64,000 nt of DNA from Mesorhizobium sp. M3A.F.Ca.ET.080.04.2.1 (lineage in GTDB: Bacteria > Pseudomonadota > Alphaproteobacteria > Rhizobiales > Rhizobiaceae): NCBI RefSeq assembly GCF_003952525.1, contig NZ_CP034451.1:5556501-5620500 (forward strand), in the 5' to 3' direction. Positions within the stretch are counted from its first letter, which is position 1; the number at the start of each line of letters is the position of its first letter. Shown here one piece after another: positions 57,385 through 64,000 of the stretch. Below the pieces are notes generated by a model. The model was not told where the DNA came from. It worked only from the letters and a program-made list of their open reading frames with translations, and made no database searches. The position numbers were made by a program, and so were the translations under genes.

Positions 57385-57750
57385 ATGAGCGCACTTCTAA
57401 GTTCATATCTTCCTATTGTGCTGTTCATCGGCGTGGCGCTGGTCGTTGGGCTGGCGCTGATCATCGCGCCGTTTCTGGTGGCCTACCGCAATCCCGATCC
57501 GGAAAAGCTTTCCGCCTATGAGTGCGGGTTCAACTCGTTCGACGATGCCCGCATGAAATTCGACATCCGCTTCTACCTGGTGTCGATCCTGTTCATCATC
57601 TTCGATCTCGAGGTGGCCTTCCTGTTCCCCTGGGCGGTGTCCTTCGCCAAGCTCGGCATGCTCGGCTTCTGGTCGATGATGGTGTTCCTGGTGGTGCTCA
57701 CCATCGGCTTTGCCTATGAATGGAAAAAAGGAGCGCTGGAATGGGATTGA
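57385..57750 (+). CDS. nuoA: NADH-quinone oxidoreductase subunit A
   Basis: Membrane subunit of complex I, 121 aa, three helices. [52 protein letters not shown] is the NuoA signature with the conserved Glu and Asp. ATG at 57385 is used; TTG at 57361 would lengthen the N-terminus. nuoB starts inside its last codons. Confidence 0.96.
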   Translation: MSALLSSYLPIVLFIGVALVVGLALIIAPFLVAYRNPDPEKLSAYECGFNSFDDARMKFDIRFYLVSILFIIFDLEVAFLFPWAVSFAKLGMLGFWSMMVFLVVLTIGFAYEWKKGALEWD

Positions 57751-58322
57751 ACGAGAGTTCAGGCACCCTCGTCGCGCCGAAGCCCAAGGGCATCATCGAT
57801 CCCAACACCGGCAGGCCGGTGGGGGAGGACGATCCCTTCTTCCTCGAAATCAACAATGAGCTGGCCGACAAGGGTTTTCTCGTCACCTCCACCGAGGCGC
57901 TGATCACCTGGGCGCGCAGCGGCTCGCTGATGTTCATGACCTTCGGTCTCGCCTGCTGCGCGGTCGAGATGATCCACACCTCGATGCCGCGCTATGACTC
58001 GGAGAGGTTCGGCGTCGCGCCGCGCGCGTCCCCGCGCCAGTCCGACATCATGATCGTCGCCGGCACGCTGACTAACAAGATGGCGCCGGCGCTGCGCAAG
58101 GTCTACGACCAGATGCCGGAGCCGCGCTACGTCATCTCGATGGGCTCCTGCGCCAATGGCGGCGGCTACTACCATTATTCCTATTCGGTGGTGCGAGGCT
58201 GCGACCGCATCGTGCCGGTCGACATCTATGTGCCCGGCTGCCCGCCGAGCGCGGAGGCGCTGCTTTACGGCATTCTTCTGCTGCAGAAGAAGATCCGCCG
58301 CACCGGCACGATCGAACGGTGA
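57741..58322 (+). CDS. nuoB: NADH-quinone oxidoreductase subunit B
   Basis: Peripheral-arm subunit that binds cluster N2, next to the quinone site. 193 aa. Ligands are in [11 protein letters not shown] (tandem Cys), [21 protein letters not shown] and [15 protein letters not shown]. The ATG at 57741 overlaps nuoA by 10 bases. Confidence 0.96.
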   Translation: MGLNESSGTLVAPKPKGIIDPNTGRPVGEDDPFFLEINNELADKGFLVTSTEALITWARSGSLMFMTFGLACCAVEMIHTSMPRYDSERFGVAPRASPRQSDIMIVAGTLTNKMAPALRKVYDQMPEPRYVISMGSCANGGGYYHYSYSVVRGCDRIVPVDIYVPGCPPSAEALLYGILLLQKKIRRTGTIER

Positions 58323-58326
58323 GCCG

Positions 58327-58929
58327 ATGACCCTGGCGTTGAACGAACTCTCCACCTATCTCGGCGAGAAGCTCACCGGCCGCATCGGCGATGCGGTGCT
58401 AGCCTATGGCGAGCTGACCGTTTCCGTCGAGCCCGGCAATCTGATCGAGGTTGCGACCTTCCTGCGCGACGATCCGCGCTGCCAGTTCGTCTCGTTCATC
58501 GACATCAGCGGCGCCGATTATCCGTCGCGGGACAGGCGCTTCGACGTCGTCTATCACCTGTTGTCGCCGAAGCAGAATGTCCGCATTCGTCTCAAGGTGC
58601 AGGCCGACGAGGAGACGTTGGTGCCGTCACTGACCGCCGTCTATCCCGGCGCCGACTGGTTTGAGCGCGAGACCTACGACCTCTACGGCGTACTCTTCTC
58701 CGGCCATCCGGACCTGCGCCGCATCCTCACCGATTACGGGTTCGAGGGTCACCCGCTACGCAAGGATTTCCCGCTGACCGGCTTCGTCGAGGTGCGCTAC
58801 GACGACGAAGCCAAGCGGGTCATCTACGAGCCGGTGGAATTGAAGCAGGAATTTAGAAACTTCGACTTTTTGAGCCCATGGGAGGGAACGGATTACGTTC
58901 TTCCGGGCGATGAGAAGGCGAAACAGTGA
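58327..58929 (+). CDS. nuoC: NADH-quinone oxidoreductase subunit C
   Basis: Peripheral-arm subunit, 200 aa, separate from NuoD as in most alphaproteobacteria. [21 protein letters not shown] and [39 protein letters not shown] are conserved. Four bases after nuoB. The usual close junction to nuoD is broken by an inserted module directly after its stop. Confidence 0.96.
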   Translation: MTLALNELSTYLGEKLTGRIGDAVLAYGELTVSVEPGNLIEVATFLRDDPRCQFVSFIDISGADYPSRDRRFDVVYHLLSPKQNVRIRLKVQADEETLVPSLTAVYPGADWFERETYDLYGVLFSGHPDLRRILTDYGFEGHPLRKDFPLTGFVEVRYDDEAKRVIYEPVELKQEFRNFDFLSPWEGTDYVLPGDEKAKQ

Positions 58930-58957
58930 GTAAATGGTGAATAGTGAATGGTGAATG
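58930..58957 (+). repeat. left heptamer array of the inserted module
   Basis: Four tandem 7-base units GTAAATG, GTGAATA, GTGAATG, GTGAATG, beginning right after the nuoC stop. The ATG of the next gene (58955-58957) is the end of the last unit. Inverted copy at 59340-59374. Confidence 0.85.
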
Positions 58958-59338
58958 GACGAGACGCCGGAAAAGATACGCGACTATCGCGATCTCATCG
59001 TCTGGCAGGAGGCGATGGATATCGCCGAGTCCGTTTACGCATTGACGCGTGGGTTTCCGCGCGAGGAAATGTTCGGATTAGCGGCCCAGATGCGGCGATG
59101 TGCAGCTTCTATTCCGGCGAACATTGCGGAAGGTTTCGGTCGCGCACAGCGCCGGCCATTCATCCAATTCCTTCGCATAGCGCAAGGCTCGTTGAAGGAA
59201 CTGGAAACGCATACCATGCTCTGCGGACGCGTTGGACTGTTGTCCAAGGAGCAGGTCGCAACTATGGAGCCGGGATATACCAGACTCGGCAAACGCTTGG
59301 TCTCGTTCGTGCGGTCGCTCGATGGAGAGCGCGAATGA
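58955..59338 (+). CDS. four-helix-bundle (S23/bAvd-like) protein inserted in the nuo operon
   Basis: 127 aa, all-helical protein of the family found in 23S rRNA intervening sequences and related to the bAvd accessory protein of diversity-generating retroelements. DLIVWQEAMDIAESVYALTRGFPREEMFGLAAQMRRCAASIPANIAEGFGRAQRRPFIQFLRIAQGSLKELETH matches the signature. Framed by inverted arrays of a 7-bp repeat that also supplies the start codon. Not a complex I subunit; role unknown. No reverse transcriptase or rRNA gene is nearby. Confidence 0.88.
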   Translation: MDETPEKIRDYRDLIVWQEAMDIAESVYALTRGFPREEMFGLAAQMRRCAASIPANIAEGFGRAQRRPFIQFLRIAQGSLKELETHTMLCGRVGLLSKEQVATMEPGYTRLGKRLVSFVRSLDGERE

Positions 59339-59339
59339 C

Positions 59340-59374
59340 CGTTCACCATTCACCATTCACCATTCACTATTCGC
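59340..59374 (-). repeat. right heptamer array of the inserted module
   Basis: Five 7-base units (CGTTCAC, CATTCAC three times, TATTCGC) that are the reverse complement of the left array units, one base after the four-helix-bundle stop. The nuoD start follows 12 bases later, with AAGGG just beyond the array. Confidence 0.85.
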
Positions 59375-59386
59375 CAAGGGCGATCC

Positions 59387-60577
59387 ATGGCTGAAACCTC
59401 CGTCCGCAACTTCAACATCAACTTCGGTCCGCAGCATCCTGCGGCACATGGCGTTTTGCGCCTAGTGCTGGAACTGGACGGCGAGGTGGTCGATCGCGTC
59501 GATCCGCATATCGGGCTATTGCATCGCGGCACCGAGAAGCTGATCGAGGCCAAGACCTATCTGCAGGCCGTGCCTTACCTCGACCGGCTTGATTATTGCG
59601 CGCCGATGAACCAGGAGCACGCCTTCGCGCTCGCCGCCGAGCGACTGCTCGGTATCGAGGTGCCGAAGCGCGGGCAGTTGATCCGCGTTCTCTATTCCGA
59701 AATCGGCCGCATCATGTCGCACATCCTCAATGTGACGACGCAGGCGATGGACGTCGGCGCGCTGACTCCGCCGCTGTGGGGCTTCGTCGAGCGCGAGAAG
59801 CTGATGGTCTTCTACGAGCGCGCCTCCGGTTCGCGCATGCATGCGGCCTATTTCCGGCCGGGCGGCGTTCACCAGGATCTGCCGCCGCAGCTGATCGAGG
59901 ACATCGGCAAGTGGATCGACCCGTTCCTGAAGTCGATCGATGACCTCGACGCGCTGCTCACGCCCAACCGCATCTTCAAGCAGCGCAATGTCGATATCGG
60001 CACGGTCTCGCTGGCGGATGCCTGGGCCTGGGGTTTCTCGGGCGTGATGGTGCGCGGCTCGGGCGCGGCCTGGGACCTGCGCAAGTCACAGCCCTATGAA
60101 TGCTATTCCGAGATGGATTTCGACATCCCGATCGGCAAGAACGGCGATTGCTACGACCGCTACCTCGTGCGCATGGAAGAGATGCGCCAGTCGGCGAAGA
60201 TCATGCGCCAGTGCATCGATCTGCTGCTCGGCAAGGAAAGCACTGGCCCCGTGTCCAATCTCGACGGCAAGGTGGTGCCGCCGAAGCGCGCGGCGATGAA
60301 GCGCTCCATGGAAGCGCTGATCCATCACTTCAAGCTCTACACCGAGGGTTACCGCGTGCCGGCCGGCGAGGTCTATGCGGCGGTCGAAGCGCCGAAGGGC
60401 GAGTTCGGCGTCTATCTCGTCTCCGACGGCACCAACAAACCCTATCGCTGCAAGCTGCGCGCGCCCGGCTTCGCGCATTTGCAGGCCATGGATTTTCTGT
60501 GCCGCGGCCACATGCTGGCCGACGTCACCGCCGTGCTTGGATCCCTCGACATCGTGTTTGGTGAGGTCGATCGGTGA
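59387..60577 (+). CDS. nuoD: NADH-quinone oxidoreductase subunit D
   Basis: Peripheral-arm subunit that lines the quinone cavity, 396 aa. [45 protein letters not shown] carries the conserved His residues, then [21 protein letters not shown], and the end [41 protein letters not shown]. Its ribosome-binding region comes from the flank of the inserted module. The stop overlaps the next start (TGATG). Confidence 0.96.
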   Translation: MAETSVRNFNINFGPQHPAAHGVLRLVLELDGEVVDRVDPHIGLLHRGTEKLIEAKTYLQAVPYLDRLDYCAPMNQEHAFALAAERLLGIEVPKRGQLIRVLYSEIGRIMSHILNVTTQAMDVGALTPPLWGFVEREKLMVFYERASGSRMHAAYFRPGGVHQDLPPQLIEDIGKWIDPFLKSIDDLDALLTPNRIFKQRNVDIGTVSLADAWAWGFSGVMVRGSGAAWDLRKSQPYECYSEMDFDIPIGKNGDCYDRYLVRMEEMRQSAKIMRQCIDLLLGKESTGPVSNLDGKVVPPKRAAMKRSMEALIHHFKLYTEGYRVPAGEVYAAVEAPKGEFGVYLVSDGTNKPYRCKLRAPGFAHLQAMDFLCRGHMLADVTAVLGSLDIVFGEVDR

Positions 60578-60981
60578 TGGTGGGGGCAACTCGGGCACCC
60601 AAGGCGTTTCTGGCTGCAGCATTTTTTGCTGTTTCGGCCGACGCGTCGCTTGCTGGGCCCGAAAGTGGCCTCACGTCAGCTGATCTTCTCAATGAAGGTT
60701 TCAAGCTAGTTGCCGAAGGCGATTTGCTTACAGTGCGGGCCATGAAGACGCAGGTTCCGCTTATGGATGAGGGTATTCTAGTGGGCGGAACGGCGCCTAC
60801 GGCAGACAACTGCGCCGTCTATGACAATCTCATCGCCTCGATTTATGCCGATTATTATCGTTGCAAGCCGATCGCTTGGATATACGACCGCTATGATGAA
60901 TACGTCCGTTTGAAGCGCGGGCCGGAAGAGTTCGTGTGCGTTTTGAGTCCGTCTGAACGATGCTACCGCGCCTACAACTAA
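60577..60981 (+). CDS. secreted protein of unknown function between nuoD and nuoE
   Basis: 134 aa with a predicted signal peptide (about residues 1-26, AFLAAAFFAVSADASLA then GPESG). The mature part has four Cys (NCAVYD, YRCKP, FVCVL, ERCYRAYN) that could form two disulfides. I do not recognise the family. ATG overlaps the nuoD stop, so it is translationally coupled to complex I. Base composition is less GC-rich than its neighbours, which suggests it was acquired or is under different constraint. Confidence 0.65.
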   Translation: MVGATRAPKAFLAAAFFAVSADASLAGPESGLTSADLLNEGFKLVAEGDLLTVRAMKTQVPLMDEGILVGGTAPTADNCAVYDNLIASIYADYYRCKPIAWIYDRYDEYVRLKRGPEEFVCVLSPSERCYRAYN

Positions 60982-61014
60982 CTCGGATCAGTCAGAAACA
61001 ATAAAGCGAAGATC

Positions 61015-62292
61015 ATGTCAGTCCGCCGTCTCGCAGAAGCCAGCCTCCAGCCAGCGTCCTTTGCCTTCAACGAGGCGAATGCGGCGGCGGCCCAGCAGTG
61101 GATCGCCAAATATCCGAAGGGACGCGAGCAGTCGGCCATCATCCCGCTGCTGATGATCGCGCAGGAGCAGGAAGGCTGGGTGACGAAGGCGGCGATCGAG
61201 ACGATCTCCGACATGCTCGGCATGCCGCGCATCCGCGGCCTCGAGGTCGCGACCTTTTACACGCAGTACCAGCTCAATCCGGTCGGCACCCGCGCCCATA
61301 TCCAGGTCTGCGGCACCACGCCCTGCATGCTGCGCGGCTCGGAAGCGCTGATGGATGTCTGCCGGTCGAAAATTCATCATGACCAGTTCCACACCAACGA
61401 CAAGGGCACGCTGTCGTGGGAGGAGGTCGAATGCCTGGGCGCCTGCGTCAACGCGCCGATGGTGATGATCTTCAAGGATACCTTCGAGGACCTGACGCCG
61501 GAACGGCTGGCCGAGATCATCGATCTCTACGAAAGCGGCAAGGGCGCTTCGGTCACGCCTGGCCCGCAGAACGGCCGCACCGGCTCGGAACCGGCCTCGG
61601 GCCTGACGACGCTGAAGAACGAGAAGGCGATCCTGAAGTCGACCCGCGAGAAGGAATCGAAGGCTGCGGCAAAGGCAGCCAAAGCCGCAGCTCCTGCCAT
61701 TGCGCCTGCGGCCGTGATCTCACAGGCCCCTGCGGCTCCGGTCGCTCCATCGAAATCCGGCAAGCCGAAGACAGACGCGCCTGAAACCAGCCCGGCGCTG
61801 AACACGCCGTCGCCGGTCAAGGTCGCGCCGGCCGAGGAGAAGGCGGCGAGCGTCAGGGCCCCGCGCCATTCCGCCGCCAATGCCAACCAGGCTTCTCCGG
61901 AAGTCGAGGCGGTTTCGAAGCCGCGCAGCGGGCCGAAGAACAAGGCAGAGCCGGTTGCTGCGTTCAAGTCGCCGGAAGCCAAGCAGCCCGCGCCGGCAAA
62001 GCCGTCGCTCGACGACAAGAATCGCCCCGCCGGCATCGCGCGGCCGGCAACGGTCGACGACCTCAAGCTGATCTCCGGCGTCGGGCCGAAGATCGAGGGC
62101 GTCCTGCATTCGGTGGGCATCTACACTTTCGCTCAGGTCGCTGCGTGGAAAAAGGCCGAGCGCGAATGGGTCGACGGCTATCTCAATATCCGCGGCCGCA
62201 TCGAGCGCGACGATTGGGTGAAGCAGGCCAAGGCGCTCGCCAAGGGCGGCGTCGCCGAATACATCCGTGTCTTCGGCAAAAAGCCGGTCTGA
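61015..62292 (+). CDS. nuoE: NADH-quinone oxidoreductase subunit E with C-terminal extension
   Basis: [2Fe-2S] subunit of the NADH-oxidising module. 425 aa, against about 170-220 in most bacteria. The core (residues 1-175) has [16 protein letters not shown] and [15 protein letters not shown] as cluster ligands. A long Ala/Pro/Lys-rich linker (about 195-335) follows, then a helix-hairpin-helix-like end ([65 protein letters not shown]). Rhizobial NuoE proteins are known to be long; the function of the tail is unclear. Confidence 0.94.
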   Translation: MSVRRLAEASLQPASFAFNEANAAAAQQWIAKYPKGREQSAIIPLLMIAQEQEGWVTKAAIETISDMLGMPRIRGLEVATFYTQYQLNPVGTRAHIQVCGTTPCMLRGSEALMDVCRSKIHHDQFHTNDKGTLSWEEVECLGACVNAPMVMIFKDTFEDLTPERLAEIIDLYESGKGASVTPGPQNGRTGSEPASGLTTLKNEKAILKSTREKESKAAAKAAKAAAPAIAPAAVISQAPAAPVAPSKSGKPKTDAPETSPALNTPSPVKVAPAEEKAASVRAPRHSAANANQASPEVEAVSKPRSGPKNKAEPVAAFKSPEAKQPAPAKPSLDDKNRPAGIARPATVDDLKLISGVGPKIEGVLHSVGIYTFAQVAAWKKAEREWVDGYLNIRGRIERDDWVKQAKALAKGGVAEYIRVFGKKPV

Positions 62293-62302
62293 GGGACGAA
62301 CA

Positions 62303-63607
62303 ATGCTCCAGGACAAAGACCGAATCTTCACCAATATCTACGGCCTGTTCGACAAGTCGTTGGCCGGAGCGCAGGCGCGCGGCCACTGGGACGACACGCC
62401 CGGACTCATCGCCAAGGGGCGCGACTGGATCATCAACGAGATGAAGGCGAGCGGCTTGCGCGGCCGCGGCGGTGCAGGCTTCCCGACAGGCCTGAAATGG
62501 TCGTTCATGCCCAAGCAGAGCGACGGGCGCCCGAGCTATCTCGTCATCAATGCCGACGAGTCCGAGCCGGGCACCTGCAAGGACCGCGACATTCTGCGCA
62601 ACGATCCCCACACGCTGGTCGAGGGCGCGCTGGTCGCCGGTTTCGCCATGGGCGCGGTCGCCTGCTACATCTATGTGCGCGGCGAGTTCATCCGCGAGCG
62701 TGAGGCGCTGCAACGCGCCATCGACGAGGCCTATGAGGCGAAGCTCATCGGCAAGAACAACACCTCGGGCTACGATTTCGACGTCTACATGCATCACGGC
62801 GCCGGCGCCTATATCTGCGGCGAGGAGACGGCGCTGCTGGAAAGCCTCGAAGGCAAGAAGGGCCAGCCACGGCTGAAGCCACCGTTCCCGGCCAATGTCG
62901 GCCTCTATGGCTGCCCGACAACGGTCAACAATGTCGAATCCATCGCCGTCGCGCCGACCATCCTGCGCCGCGGCGCGGCGTGGTTTTCGTCCTTCGGCCG
63001 GCCGAACAATTCCGGTACCAAGCTGTTCTGCGTCTCCGGCCACGTCAACAATCCGTGCACTTTCGAAGAGGCGATGTCGATCCCGTTCCGCGAGCTGATC
63101 GAGACGCATTGCGGCGGTATCCGCGGCGGCTGGGACAATCTGCTCGCGGTCATTCCGGGCGGCGCTTCGGTGCCGCTGGTGCCGGCGGAGCAGATCATCG
63201 ACGCGCCGATGGATTTCGACGCGCTGCGCGACCTGAAGTCCGGCCTCGGCACCGCGGCCGTCATCGTCATGGACAAATCGACGGACGTCGTGAAGGCGAT
63301 CGCCAGGCTTTCCTACTTCTACAAGCATGAGAGCTGCGGGCAGTGCACGCCGTGCCGCGAAGGCACCGGCTGGATGTGGCGGGTGATGGAGCGGCTGGTG
63401 CGCGGCGAAGCGCAGAAGCGCGAGATCGACATGCTGCTCGACGTCACCAAGCAGGTCGAGGGTCACACGATCTGTGCTCTCGGCGACGCGGCCGCCTGGC
63501 CGATCCAGGGCCTGATGCGGCATTTCCGCGGCGAAGTGGAACGCCGCATCGACGAGTTTTCACGCAACGCGCACCGGGTCGAGCCGGTGATGGTGGCGGC
63601 GGAGTAG
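62303..63607 (+). CDS. nuoF: NADH-quinone oxidoreductase subunit F
   Basis: Binds NADH, FMN and the N3 [4Fe-4S] cluster. 434 aa. [20 protein letters not shown] and [13 protein letters not shown] hold the nucleotide and flavin sites, and [18 protein letters not shown] with a later Cys ([12 protein letters not shown]) provides the cluster. ATG at 62303, eleven bases after nuoE. Confidence 0.96.
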   Translation: MLQDKDRIFTNIYGLFDKSLAGAQARGHWDDTPGLIAKGRDWIINEMKASGLRGRGGAGFPTGLKWSFMPKQSDGRPSYLVINADESEPGTCKDRDILRNDPHTLVEGALVAGFAMGAVACYIYVRGEFIREREALQRAIDEAYEAKLIGKNNTSGYDFDVYMHHGAGAYICGEETALLESLEGKKGQPRLKPPFPANVGLYGCPTTVNNVESIAVAPTILRRGAAWFSSFGRPNNSGTKLFCVSGHVNNPCTFEEAMSIPFRELIETHCGGIRGGWDNLLAVIPGGASVPLVPAEQIIDAPMDFDALRDLKSGLGTAAVIVMDKSTDVVKAIARLSYFYKHESCGQCTPCREGTGWMWRVMERLVRGEAQKREIDMLLDVTKQVEGHTICALGDAAAWPIQGLMRHFRGEVERRIDEFSRNAHRVEPVMVAAE

Positions 63608-63675
63608 AAGTTTGCAATACGGGCATCGCCCGAGACGGAAAGCAGGGACGGGGCATACGAGGAAACGACCAGGAG

Positions 63676-64000
63676 ATGTCTATGGTGCCCTATTCGATAC
63701 CCTATTCACTGATGCCCGATTTGAACCAGTTCGAGAAGATGAACCAGGATCTGACCAGAATGATGCCGAAGGAGATGGCGAGCGCCGTCAATCTCTTCGC
63801 GCATCCCGTTGCAGGCGCCGCAGCGGTGTCGGCACTCGGCGTCGGCCTGGCCAATCACGCCTTCGGCATGTGGATGGGCGCGGTCTCCGGCGCGGTCGAG
63901 GCCTCGCAGCGCATGCTGCAGCCGTTCCTCGACGATCTGAAGGCACAGAGCGAAGCCGCCGCCCATTCGTCCAAGGCACGCAAGGCGACCGAGACGCTGA
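63676..64000 (+). CDS. small protein after nuoF, 3' end outside the window
   Basis: Open frame of 108 codons running off the window end, with a strong AGGAG five bases upstream of the ATG. The start MSMVPYSIPYSLMPDLNQFEKMNQDLTRMMPKEM is polar and helical; the middle (HPVAGAAAVSALGVGLANHAFGMWMGAVSGAVEA) is a hydrophobic Gly/Ala segment, and a Lys/Ala-rich helical tail follows. It resembles the phasin-like or DUF-type proteins found between nuoF and nuoG in some rhizobia (from memory); it is not a core complex I subunit. Not recognised further. Confidence 0.75.
   Translation, partial: MSMVPYSIPYSLMPDLNQFEKMNQDLTRMMPKEMASAVNLFAHPVAGAAAVSALGVGLANHAFGMWMGAVSGAVEASQRMLQPFLDDLKAQSEAAAHSSKARKATETL

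Noticed and set aside
58930..59374. Heptamer arrays as a CRISPR
   Set aside because: Units are 7 bases in direct tandem without spacers, and the two arrays are inverted around one gene.

Overview
The window looks like a chromosomal segment of a GC-rich rhizobial alphaproteobacterium, most like Mesorhizobium. The pointers are the aerobic (CobG-type) cobalamin cluster, NuoE with a long C-terminal extension, a BA14K protein, the spacing and style of the ilvI-ilvH and ilvC neighbourhoods, and dispersed palindromic repeats of rhizobial type. The genus is inferred from gene content and protein style, not from a search.

Layout. 1-3.9 kb: the end of a PIN-toxin/RHH-antitoxin pair, a GNAT acetyltransferase, serB, the divergent miaA, and a membrane diguanylate cyclase. 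4-8.8 kb: a HerA-like ATPase, then a LysR regulator divergent from a two-gene phosphonate oxidation operon (tmpA-tmpB type), predicted to turn 2-trimethylaminoethylphosphonate into glycine betaine and phosphate. 8.8-11.5 kb: ilvI-ilvH behind what looks like a complete attenuator (promoter, near-leaderless leader peptide rich in Leu/Ile/Val codons, intrinsic terminator). 11.6-20.3 kb: a LysE exporter, an RND efflux pair, a cobalt-type nitrile hydratase operon, a RecD-like helicase and a SpoIIAA-like protein. 20.4-25.3 kb: pdxJ and two tandem kup potassium transporters whose 3' ends are almost identical in DNA. 25.3-30.5 kb: redox and stress genes with divergent regulators (QorB-like/HxlR; Rieske ferredoxin and GST/MarR, the MarR gene being frameshifted; a TetR gene with a large operator). 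30.5-39.7 kb: ilvC with a tandemly duplicated tail, PilZ, BA14K, an exo/endonuclease-family phosphatase, a Nudix-like protein, a MacAB-type ABC exporter, a PhzF protein and tRNA-Lys(CTT).

39.8-55.8 kb is a large cobalamin cluster almost wholly on the minus strand. It begins at a cobalamin riboswitch and runs DUF1636-cobW-cobN-cobG-cobH-cobI-cobJ, then the oppositely oriented cobK, then cobL-cobE-cobM-cobA-cobB-cobS-cobT. Neighbouring genes mostly overlap by 4 bases. Two of the genes, cobG and cobN, each carry an in-frame copy of the same roughly 155-170 bp palindromic element, so the element is translated as part of both proteins.

55.8-64 kb: a YcaQ-like winged-helix protein and then the plus-strand complex I operon nuoA-B-C-D-E-F, continuing beyond the window. 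It is interrupted twice: between nuoC and nuoD by a four-helix-bundle (S23/bAvd-like) gene framed by inverted arrays of a 7-bp repeat, and between nuoD and nuoE by a small secreted protein that I do not recognise. The most unusual things here are the translated palindromic elements in cobG/cobN, the repeat-framed four-helix-bundle module inside the nuo operon, and the ilvIH attenuator.
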